Shown: piece by piece, positions 37,153-44,717 of the stretch
Layout of the letters: each line of letters begins with the position of its first letter
How positions within the stretch are numbered: the stretch's first letter is position 1
Source: Sporolactobacillus nakayamae
Lineage (GTDB): Bacteria > Bacillota > Bacilli > Bacillales > Sporolactobacillaceae
DNA: 64,000 bases
NCBI RefSeq assembly: GCF_900113325.1
Contig: NZ_FOOY01000015.1
Span: forward strand, 30,661 to 94,660
Direction: 5' to 3'
Translations under genes and position numbers: made by a program
Notes under the pieces: model-generated
What the model was told of the DNA's origin: nothing
The model's database searches: none
Seen by the model: only the letters and a program-made list of their open reading frames with translations

Positions 37153-38391
37153 TTACATTACCCCCTGATCGCTCATCACGTTTGTTGCAGCGATAGCGGC
37201 GTCTCGCAGAATCGCATACGCCTGATCGCAATCCTCTTTGGTTGCAATGAGTGGCGGGATCAACCGAATAATGCGGTCTCCGATGAGTGTGACCAGCATT
37301 TTCCGATCAAAACATTCGTGTTTCACATTGTGACCAATTGATGCGTCAAATTCGATACCGATCATCAGACCCTTGCCTCTCACTTCCTTAACATGAGGGA
37401 TCGTCTTTAATTTTTCTACCAGATAACCCCCAACCTTTTCGGCATTGCCGGCGAGATCCCGATCCAATAGTTCTTTAATTTCGGCGTAAGCCGCTGCGCA
37501 GCATACCGGGTTGCCGCCGAAGGTCGTTCCGTGTGATCCCATCGAGAAAGCCTTGGATACTTCTTCGGAAGCACAGATCGCAGATATCGGCATGCCGCCG
37601 CCCATCGCTTTCGCCATCGAAACAATATCCGGTTTGACGCCATAGTCCATATAGGCCATCGTTTTCCCGCTCCGGCACCATCCGCACTGCACCTCATCAA
37701 ACAACAGCAGAAGTCCTTTTTCCTTGCATAACGCAACGATATCGTCCATGAATTCCGGAGTCGCAGGGGTCACACCGCCTTCACCTTGAATCGGCTCAAG
37801 CATAATCGCAATCGTGTCCTCCGTAACTTTTGCTCGAAAATCATCAACATTATTGAATTCGGCATAACTGAAACCGGGAACTACCGGTTTGAATCCGATC
37901 TGGCAGGCATTATCCGGCTGGCCGGTTGCGGACATCGCCCCGTAGGTTCTGCCATGAAAGCTTCCCTTTGCTGTAATGATGTGATACTTATTCGGGCCAT
38001 AGTTATCGACACCGTATTTGCGCGCCATCTTGATCATCGCTTCATTCGCTTCGGTCCCTGTACTCTGGAAGAAGATTTTATCCATCTGCAAGGTTTGACA
38101 AACTAATTCGGCAAGCAGTGCTTGAGGAACAGTATAAGGATAGTTGAAGGTATGCATGATATCGCCAACCTGATCGCGAACCGCCGCGACGACTTTCTCA
38201 TTGCAGTTTCCCGCGCTATTGACTGCAATACCGCCGTAGAAATCCAGATAAGCTTCGCCGTTTTCACCATACAGGTACATCCCTTTGGCACTTTGAGCAA
38301 CAAAATCATACCGCTCATAGGTCTCAATCATATATTTTTTTGTCAGTGCCTTAATTTCTTCAGGCGTCTTTTGCACATCGGATAGTTTCAT
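37153..38391 (-). CDS. Class III aminotransferase, ornithine/acetylornithine type
   Basis: A 412-residue PLP enzyme. The PLP Lys is in SMAKAMGGGMP (Lys261), with GTEANEAMI and FDEVQCG present. Relatives are acetylornithine/ornithine, 4-aminobutyrate or pyruvate-linked aminotransferases. It is 40 bp downstream of prdB and reads as the last gene of the prd operon, so a link to proline or ornithine fermentation is likely: ornithine to glutamate semialdehyde would feed proline. This is not a usual member of the clostridial prd cluster. The precise substrate remains open. Confidence 0.75.
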   Translation of the reverse strand: MKLSDVQKTPEEIKALTKKYMIETYERYDFVAQSAKGMYLYGENGEAYLDFYGGIAVNSAGNCNEKVVAAVRDQVGDIMHTFNYPYTVPQALLAELVCQTLQMDKIFFQSTGTEANEAMIKMARKYGVDNYGPNKYHIITAKGSFHGRTYGAMSATGQPDNACQIGFKPVVPGFSYAEFNNVDDFRAKVTEDTIAIMLEPIQGEGGVTPATPEFMDDIVALCKEKGLLLLFDEVQCGWCRSGKTMAYMDYGVKPDIVSMAKAMGGGMPISAICASEEVSKAFSMGSHGTTFGGNPVCCAAAYAEIKELLDRDLAGNAEKVGGYLVEKLKTIPHVKEVRGKGLMIGIEFDASIGHNVKHECFDRKMLVTLIGDRIIRLIPPLIATKEDCDQAYAILRDAAIAATNVMSDQGVM

Positions 38392-38431
38392 GATACCTCT
38401 CCTTCACTCTTCAAATTAAACTCAATTATTT

Positions 38432-39157
38432 TCAGACATTCTGTCGGTATTCATAAGGCAAGGTTTTCATTTGCCCAAATGTCTTCATTTCCTCGACCTG
38501 AACCAACGTATCTTTTAAAATAGCTGTCTGCATGGCGATATTATTGGGTTCTCCGGCATTCGATCCAATCGGCACATGTGGCGCAGTGATACGCGGTGCC
38601 CCCTGCTGCTTGGCAATGGGCGGAAGCGCGGCAATAATGATCGTGGAAATGCCGACTGCTTCGACCGCACGCTGCACTAGCGTTGCGGAACGATGACAGG
38701 TCCCGCAGCCTCCCGTAAACACCGCGATGTCAACGCCTTCTCTTTTTAATATCTGCGCAATAGCGGGACCGGTTTCCTCTTTAAATTTATTCACGTTGCC
38801 GCCACCGCCCATAAAACCAAACAGTACCGGTGCGACTTTGCCGATAAAGCCCTCTTGTTCAAGTTCGTGAAGCCGGTCGATAGGAAACATCGAATTTATA
38901 TCCTTATTCACATCGCTGTTATCAAATCCGCCATGGCTGACCATCAGTCCTGAGGCCGGCGTATCGGACGGGATTTCCCGGAATGAGTAATCACCAGAGA
39001 GATTGAATCGTTTTTGTGATTTCAAATGCACACCGCCTGCCGTGCAAAAAGCAACGGTGCATTCGCTCAATGGTTTGTCGAGCGACGCCCACACCAGTGA
39101 AGGCGTAATCGGAACAAAGATTTCAGATTTGAGTCCTCTTACTGTTGTTAATGACAT
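38432..39157 (-). CDS. prdB: D-proline reductase subunit PrdB, cysteine form
   Basis: A 241-residue protein matching PrdB. The catalytic box is FTGGCGTCHRSATL, with Cys151 where Clostridium sticklandii has selenocysteine; the codon is TGC, not TGA. PrdB reductively opens the ring of D-proline bound to the pyruvoyl group of PrdA, giving 5-aminovalerate. RBS AAGGGGGA fits. It is between the small CBO2463-like gene and the aminotransferase. Confidence 0.88.
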   Translation of the reverse strand: MSLTTVRGLKSEIFVPITPSLVWASLDKPLSECTVAFCTAGGVHLKSQKRFNLSGDYSFREIPSDTPASGLMVSHGGFDNSDVNKDINSMFPIDRLHELEQEGFIGKVAPVLFGFMGGGGNVNKFKEETGPAIAQILKREGVDIAVFTGGCGTCHRSATLVQRAVEAVGISTIIIAALPPIAKQQGAPRITAPHVPIGSNAGEPNNIAMQTAILKDTLVQVEEMKTFGQMKTLPYEYRQNV

Positions 39158-39223
39158 CGTTTATGTCCCCCTTAAAAAGTTGATTTCGTTGTCGAAAAGG
39201 CATGCCCGAATCCCCGGACTTAC

Positions 39224-39412
39224 TTAAACAACCTGAATATAACTAAGATAAACTTGGATCGTCTGTCCCACTTGCAGCGCATGATCTGAGATAACAGATC
39301 TTAACGGCACTTGAATGATTCCCATACGCCCCTTCAACGTGACTTTAACATCACGTTCGGTAACTTCGAGAATGGTTCCCGGCAAAAGCTTAGGTGTCAG
39401 TTCATAATCCAT
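39224..39412 (-). CDS. Small protein of the prd cluster (CBO2463/CBO2479-like)
   Basis: About 62 residues of beta-rich sequence (MDYELTPKLLPGTILEVTER... then VPLRSVISDHALQVGQTI), like the small CBO2463/CBO2479-type proteins met next to prd genes in clostridia. It may have an S1/OB-like fold. The ATG at 39412 is preceded by AAAGGA at a rather long spacing of 12. It overlaps nothing and follows prdA by 23 bp. Function unknown. Confidence 0.65.
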   Translation of the reverse strand: MDYELTPKLLPGTILEVTERDVKVTLKGRMGIIQVPLRSVISDHALQVGQTIQVYLSYIQVV

Positions 39413-39435
39413 ACTGCTCGCACATCCTTTTCCCT

Positions 39436-41151
39436 TTATGACATCAATTGCTCGTTTGCGTCGATCACTTCCTGAGACCATTTGCGGTTCGCCGGTTCAA
39501 TTGGAACACCGGCCATTTTCGTTTTCAACATTATCAACGCCCGCTCAGCGTCTGTCGGGCAAATGGTACTGTCGGCAAGAATTTCATTTTCAAAGCCTTC
39601 CGGGTCCTTATTAAGTTCAACCATTGCATCCATGTATTTATTGCCAACAACCAATTGTCCTTGATAAGCGCAGAAGGAAACACCGACAACCTTGATACCT
39701 CGGCGGCCAATTTGCTCAATATTTCCCGCAAAGTCAATGTGGTTGTTTCCGAAGCCTTCTGTCGTAACGATGGCACCTTCGACGTCGAGTGCTTCGGCGA
39801 GCGCGCCGAGCCGAGCGGAAACATAGGACTTTTCATCATTCACTTGCGGGCTGCCGATAAAGACAACCCCTGCCAGATTGATTTCCTCGTCTTCAGCCAT
39901 CAGATTAACAAGCGGTTCACGGAAATAGTGGCGGGTGACTTCCTTGGTCGCCGGTCCGATACAGGTCAACGCATGAATGCCGCCGTCACGGACCTCATTC
40001 GGCGAAAGCACAACGGGTACATTTCCAAGATCAACATTTCGCCGGCCGCCGATGACTCCTGCAGGTTCGCTAGGAAGCAGCACATTATCATGCATGGCCC
40101 CCTGCCCCATAATTTCTTTAACAAGAATCACACGAGGCTTGCCGGATTTTTTCCAATCGCGGAATACTTTCTGATCCGTTGACGCGTCAGCCGGAGCGTC
40201 TTTTAAGACATCACGAATTTCCTGAATAATGGAATCACAGGCCTTGTGTGCCGCAAAAGGCCCACGGCGTTCCATTCCGGTATTTTCTTGGACAGTCACA
40301 TTGACGCGAATCATAATATCTTCAGAATCCGGACTGCCTGGGCGGCCAAAACGAATCTTTTCATCCAAATAACCTTCGCAGGAACCAAATTCATGAACCT
40401 GAATACCTTTTTCATCAACACCGGTCAGAACAACAATGACGCCGTTCATCACATGGGTTACGCCCTCGCCAAGGATTCCCTCGACCTTTGTGGCGATCGG
40501 AATCACATCCATAATCGTATTGGAATAAATATGACGGTCTTCGGGGCGAATAATGTCCAGTTCAACATTCTTGACTAAAGGATCTGCCTTTAGCGATTCC
40601 TCGCATAACGCTTCACGAATAGTCAGTACCTTATCTTGAAATGAAGTTTCCGCTCCCACGCAAACCTGGTCAACCGGATACGCTCTCTGCGTTAAGGTAC
40701 GAATGACTTTATCCTCCGCCTTTTTACTCGCTGTTGTTGCAAAAGGCAGGGCGTTCACGTTGAGTCCCGGTGGCAACTCAATCTGTCCGACGAGCTTATC
40801 AATGTTGAAACGGATTACCTGCGTTTCATGAGTTGGATCTTCACCTGTGTTTGGGGATGTCGTTATTTTTTCTGATTCCAATTCATCCATTTGATTTTCC
40901 GAAATATGACTGACCAGTTCAGGAGTAAGAGGTGTCATGGAATCCGCATCCCGCTCCAGTGTCGCGCCCAATACCTGACCAATTGTGAGTCCGTGTTCCG
41001 GAATGTTCAGAAGACCAGATTCTTCCAGATCAGGAAAAATAGATGGATCTTCCAAATCAGAAGCGGAGATAATCGTACCTTTTGTTCTTAAACAACAGAG
41101 GACTGCTGGATCATTCTGATGCTGCTTGGCTGTTTCAAAAGTAATGGACAT
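39436..41151 (-). CDS. prdA: D-proline reductase proprotein PrdA
   Basis: A 571-residue proprotein. Self-cleavage at Thr-Cys in GGIHALTCIGPATKE (Thr396-Cys397) would give the two PrdA chains, the smaller starting with the pyruvoyl group that binds D-proline. N-terminal residues 1-60 are a variable extension; conserved blocks are GVIVVLTGVDEKGIQVHEFG, ERRGPFAAHKACD and GVSFCAYQGQLVVGNKYMDA. It lies between prdC and the small gene, with AAAGGAG before its ATG. Confidence 0.92.
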   Translation of the reverse strand: MSITFETAKQHQNDPAVLCCLRTKGTIISASDLEDPSIFPDLEESGLLNIPEHGLTIGQVLGATLERDADSMTPLTPELVSHISENQMDELESEKITTSPNTGEDPTHETQVIRFNIDKLVGQIELPPGLNVNALPFATTASKKAEDKVIRTLTQRAYPVDQVCVGAETSFQDKVLTIREALCEESLKADPLVKNVELDIIRPEDRHIYSNTIMDVIPIATKVEGILGEGVTHVMNGVIVVLTGVDEKGIQVHEFGSCEGYLDEKIRFGRPGSPDSEDIMIRVNVTVQENTGMERRGPFAAHKACDSIIQEIRDVLKDAPADASTDQKVFRDWKKSGKPRVILVKEIMGQGAMHDNVLLPSEPAGVIGGRRNVDLGNVPVVLSPNEVRDGGIHALTCIGPATKEVTRHYFREPLVNLMAEDEEINLAGVVFIGSPQVNDEKSYVSARLGALAEALDVEGAIVTTEGFGNNHIDFAGNIEQIGRRGIKVVGVSFCAYQGQLVVGNKYMDAMVELNKDPEGFENEILADSTICPTDAERALIMLKTKMAGVPIEPANRKWSQEVIDANEQLMS

Positions 41152-41181
41152 GTGAATTCTCCTTTATGAAAAAAATGAATT

Positions 41182-42468
41182 TTATTTTTGCAATTTACGA
41201 ATCAGATGCAAATTCATGGCACGCATCGCATTGTCTGTCACATGATGCACCGGAATATGTAATTTCGGTGCCAGTGACATCACCGTATTGCTGCAATCGC
41301 TGCAGTTGCCGATGAGCAGCGATCCGGCACCGGCTTTTCTCAGCCGAAGCACGCGATCTGCCTGACCGGGACAAACGCCGGGATTTCGGCATTTCAGCGA
41401 GCCGCGCGCATAAACCGCATGCTTGCACACCTCGACTCCGGCAACCTCTGCTCCCATTTTTTTCGCCAACTCGCGCATGCGCGCTTCACTCGCACTGCAT
41501 GCGCAAACCAATAAGCCAAGGGGAGATTTTGCCTGAAGAAAAGGCATCGTCACGATAATGCCGCCGGTCGTTTTCGTTACCACATCATCCTGCGTAACGC
41601 TGTGTCCCATGAACGGACCGTCCATAATGATTTCCCCGTAGTCGCCGTCTATACCGCCGGCAGCTTCAATCAAATCACCAACACGCGTGCCAATGGGTAC
41701 ATCCATGAGAACTTGAGCCTTTGGTCCGCCGCGCAATCTGCCGGCAACCGTAATATTTTTCGAGAGAACAGGACGTCCGAGCTCCACAGCCTGCGTAACG
41801 CGCGACAGGGTTTCCGTATTGATGATGATCGTATTCGCGGTGATCGCACGAGCCTCAGGCGGAAGAAGAATGCCAAGAGTATCGCGAATTAACGCGCGTT
41901 CTTCACCAATCGGATACAGATCGCGCAACGGGAATACGGTAATACGCTCATCCCGGATCACCTTTTCTAGTTGAGCTATGGCTTGTCGATGCTTCGCTTT
42001 AATCGCAATGATGCCGCTTGCCGCGCCGACCGCTTCCATGGCGTAAACTAGACCACGGTATACCTCATCAGGATTTGCCTCAATTTGTGTCACATTGTGA
42101 TTCAGAATCGGTTCACATTCCGCGGCGTTCGCAATCACTGTCCCGCCGCTAATCTCCTGACTTAGCTTGATTCCGGTAGGAAATCCTGCGCCGCCCATAC
42201 CGACAATCCCGGCAGAACGAATGCGTTCCCTGAGTTCTCCGGGTGGAAGCTGCCTAAATAAATCATGCTCCGGCTTTTTCCCACGGATAACGATATCCTC
42301 TGAATTGACCTCAATCACCGTGCCTGAAACACTTGCATGCAGATCAGCTCCTCTGCCGTCAGCAAGCGCGATGCGTTCCCCTCGCTCGACCCAATCTCCC
42401 TCTTGCACGCAGGGACTATCCGGTTTTCCAATGTGCTGTTTTAGAAGGAGCTTATAGTCTCGATTCAA
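41182..42468 (-). CDS. prdC: PrdC, RnfC-like electron-transfer protein
   Basis: A 428-residue RnfC-like protein that passes electrons to proline reductase. It has SAGIVGMGGAGFPTG (NADH/FMN-binding region), a Cys-rich C-terminal part including CKHAVYARGSLKC, CPGQ and GNCSDCSNTV. Both codons of the last Cys pair are TGC; in some clostridia PrdC is reported as a selenoprotein. Start TTG at 42468: AAGGAG lies eight bases before it, and the gene overlaps prdF by 17 bp. The longer frame has no ribosome site. Confidence 0.85.
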   Translation of the reverse strand: MNRDYKLLLKQHIGKPDSPCVQEGDWVERGERIALADGRGADLHASVSGTVIEVNSEDIVIRGKKPEHDLFRQLPPGELRERIRSAGIVGMGGAGFPTGIKLSQEISGGTVIANAAECEPILNHNVTQIEANPDEVYRGLVYAMEAVGAASGIIAIKAKHRQAIAQLEKVIRDERITVFPLRDLYPIGEERALIRDTLGILLPPEARAITANTIIINTETLSRVTQAVELGRPVLSKNITVAGRLRGGPKAQVLMDVPIGTRVGDLIEAAGGIDGDYGEIIMDGPFMGHSVTQDDVVTKTTGGIIVTMPFLQAKSPLGLLVCACSASEARMRELAKKMGAEVAGVEVCKHAVYARGSLKCRNPGVCPGQADRVLRLRKAGAGSLLIGNCSDCSNTVMSLAPKLHIPVHHVTDNAMRAMNLHLIRKLQK

Positions 42469-43495
42469 CGCGGTCGCTCCTTCCCTGTGTTTCTTGCAAA
42501 CTAAAACCAAATTCAAATGGATCTTCATGATCAAAAAGAAGTTTATTTTCACCCGTCAAATAAGCCCGTCCGGTGATTTCCGGAATGATCGCCGCAAAGC
42601 TGCCGACCATCGTGCGCCTCACTGCTCGACCGGTAAATTTTGTCCCTGTGATACTCTCACTGACAAAAGACTCACCGATCATCAATTTATTTCTCGCGCA
42701 AAGCGAGGCAATTTTGGCACTTGTGCCCGTACCGCATGGAGAACGATCGACCTGATTGTCACCGAAAACAACAACATTTCTCATTGTCTTCGCTTCCTGA
42801 TTCGTTTGGAAAAATTCAACCAGGTCAACAGAACAGATATCACCTTGGATGGGATGGACAGCTTGAACCTGCTGATTAACCGCCGCACGGACCGCAGCCC
42901 CGATCTCTATAAATTGACTTAAGCGACTCTGATCCATTGGAATACCGACCTTTCGCGTATCAACAAGGGCAAAAAAGTTACCGCCAAACGCAATGTCTAA
43001 TTTGATCGCTCCCCACCCCGGTATCGTGATTTCAGCATCTTTTTTAAACAGGAAAGAGGGAACATTGACAATTGTTGTCTCTTTCACTTTGCCACGCTCC
43101 ACCTTAACTTTCGTCTGAATCAGGCCTGCCGGCGACTCAAGCACAACCTGTGTATAGGGTTCCGTGACGGGAACAAGTCCTCGAGCAACTGCAACGGTGG
43201 CCACACCGATCGAACCATGGCCGCACATGTTAAGGTAGCCGCCGCTGTCCATGAACACGACGCCAAGATCCGCTTCCTTGCGCGTTGGTTTCATGAGAAT
43301 AGCTCCGAACATATTGCGATGCCCACGGGGTTCGTCAATGATGGCGCGACGAAGATGATCATAGTTCTTCTGCAAATTTCTTTTCTTTTCCATCATGGAT
43401 CCGCCGTCCACTTCGGGAAAACCGCTCACAATAATTCTGGTCGGTTCGCCCAAAGTGTGAGAATCAATAGCGAACAGGCTTTTGCAGCACTCCAT
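42452..43495 (-). CDS. prdF: Proline racemase
   Basis: A 347-residue proline racemase with both catalytic thiols: Cys91 in MCGHGSIG and Cys253 in SPCGTGTSA. It turns L-proline into D-proline for PrdAB. 4-hydroxyproline epimerase shares the fold, but the prd context points to proline. First gene of the operon, from a sigma-54 promoter, with a strong site AAAGGAG before the ATG. Confidence 0.9.
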   Translation of the reverse strand: MECCKSLFAIDSHTLGEPTRIIVSGFPEVDGGSMMEKKRNLQKNYDHLRRAIIDEPRGHRNMFGAILMKPTRKEADLGVVFMDSGGYLNMCGHGSIGVATVAVARGLVPVTEPYTQVVLESPAGLIQTKVKVERGKVKETTIVNVPSFLFKKDAEITIPGWGAIKLDIAFGGNFFALVDTRKVGIPMDQSRLSQFIEIGAAVRAAVNQQVQAVHPIQGDICSVDLVEFFQTNQEAKTMRNVVVFGDNQVDRSPCGTGTSAKIASLCARNKLMIGESFVSESITGTKFTGRAVRRTMVGSFAAIIPEITGRAYLTGENKLLFDHEDPFEFGFSLQETQGRSDRVESRL

Positions 43496-43565
43496 CTGAT
43501 CGACTCCTTTCCTGTTAGAATCACAAGTTACCAGGTGTTAAAAAAACATGGTTATATTACTCTAA

Positions 43566-43580
43566 GCAAGAAACGTGCCA
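43566..43580 (-). promoter_or_regulatory. Sigma-54 promoter of the prd operon
   Basis: TGGCAC-gtttc-TTGC on the minus strand is a perfect -24/-12 pair, with ten bases between GG and GC. It is 70 bp before prdF. It needs an activator such as PrdR. Confidence 0.92.
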
Positions 43581-43614
43581 AATGAAAAAGCGCAATAAAT
43601 GAACTGAATTGTAC

Positions 43615-43643
43615 AAAAAATCGGAAAACAGTGTTCCGATTTT
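43615..43643 (-). terminator. Terminator between UAS and sigma-54 promoter
   Basis: Stem aaatcggaa / ttccgattt, six T on the minus strand. It would stop transcription coming from upstream (prdR side) before it reaches the prd promoter. Confidence 0.7.
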
Positions 43644-43661
43644 GATACATGTTTCAAAATA

Positions 43662-43691
43662 ATGACACATCGTTGTTAACTTTTGTGTCAT
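43662..43691. promoter_or_regulatory. Putative activator site (UAS) for PrdR
   Basis: Perfect 8-bp inverted repeat atgacaca / tgtgtcat with a 14-bp spacer, 82-111 bp upstream of the -24 element, where sigma-54 activators bind. PrdR has a Fis-type helix-turn-helix that could read it. Confidence 0.7.
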
Positions 43692-43799
43692 GAAAGCTGT
43701 GATGATCATCAAAAAAAATTATTTTGTAAGATAATACGACATTAAAATAGTAGGAAAAACCGGGCAAAGATCGCCCGGTCCCTACTTCCGCAGGATGTG

Positions 43800-43925
43800 A
43801 TGACTTTCGCGTTGCATACAGGACGTATGCGTACTTAGCGAAAGCTCCTCTTTATAGCGAAAGTTCCATTCCACTTAGCGAAGGCTCCTTACATACGAAC
43901 GTTTCTTTGCTCCAAATAACATTTT
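43800..43925. repeat. Short tandem repeat (tagcgaaagctcc-like)
   Basis: Three to four copies of a unit of about 20-25 nt containing tagcgaaa/ggctcc. It follows a module shared with 36705-36740. No coding potential. Confidence 0.6.
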
Positions 43926-43975
43926 GAATCATCAATCTTGTCTTGAACAGACATTTCTAGTTCACACTGGTAGGA

Positions 43976-44330
43976 AAGTATAAGAAAACATTTAAAGGAA
44001 ACGAGTGTAAGCGGTCCGAAAAAACGCCGCGTCCTGCGACTCACCGGACACTAGGCCGTCCATGGCCGTCGCAACTAAGTCTTCGCCTTCGCCAGAGGCT
44101 TGGCGAAGCCAAGTTTTCTAACACTGATAAAAAAGTATAAAAAAATTAAAGATTCAAGGAAACGAGTGTAAGCGCAACTAAGTCTTCGCCTTCGCCAGAG
44201 GCTTGGCGAAGCCAAGTTTTCTAACACTGATAAAAAAGTATAAAAAAATTAGAGATTCAAGGAAACGAGTGTAAGCGCAACTAAGTCTTCGCCTTCGCCA
44301 GGGGCTTGGCGAAGCCAAGTTTTCTAATAA
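43976..44330. repeat. 103-bp tandem repeat, about 2.5 copies
   Basis: The unit starts at gcaactaagt (44071, 44174, 44277, a period of exactly 103) and contains the stem-loop ttcgcc / ggcgaa and the arm gaagccaagttttct. A fragment of a further unit is at 43976-44020. The last copy runs straight into the dispersed element, as at 4.7 kb. Confidence 0.85.
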
Positions 44331-44641
44331 ATCATTTGGATCCTTAATTAAGTAACGCGGCCGGAGTAAAATAAGCGGAGATTTTCCGCTTATATGCATC
44401 CTGGCGCTTGTTTCGCAGGTAAATAAGGGTAATTTTTCCGGTTAATCATAGAAAAACCCTCCATTTTCACATTTTTCGATTCGATAAGCGGAATTTCTCC
44501 GTCTATTTAAGCAATTTTTTCATTCATTTTGTAATTAAGCGGAATTTTTCCGTTTATTTCTCGGATTGGGCGCTTACCTGATCGCCCAACCGAATCTTAT
44601 GACCTTATCGTCGTACCGACAAGGCAAAACACTATACTTTT
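44311..44641 (+). repeat. Dispersed intergenic element, copy C (~331 bp)
   Basis: Nearly identical in length and sequence to 4715-5045, same orientation; shares the aagcggaaatttttccg palindromes, the ttgggcg / cgcccaa stem-loop and the end aaaacnctatactttt. Confidence 0.88.
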
Positions 44642-44651
44642 TTTAGCTTGT

Positions 44652-44690
44652 TAAAAAAGCACAAAGAACCTGATCTCAGATTCTTTGTGC
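44652..44690 (-). terminator. Terminator of prdR
   Basis: Stem gcacaaagaa / ttctttgtgc and six T on the minus strand. Confidence 0.88.
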
Positions 44691-44717
44691 CTTTGCTTCA
44701 AAAAAATAGACTAATGA

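Noticed and set aside
38700-38712. Selenocysteine codon in prdB
   Set aside because: The codon at the Sec position is TGC; no in-frame TGA in prdB or prdC.
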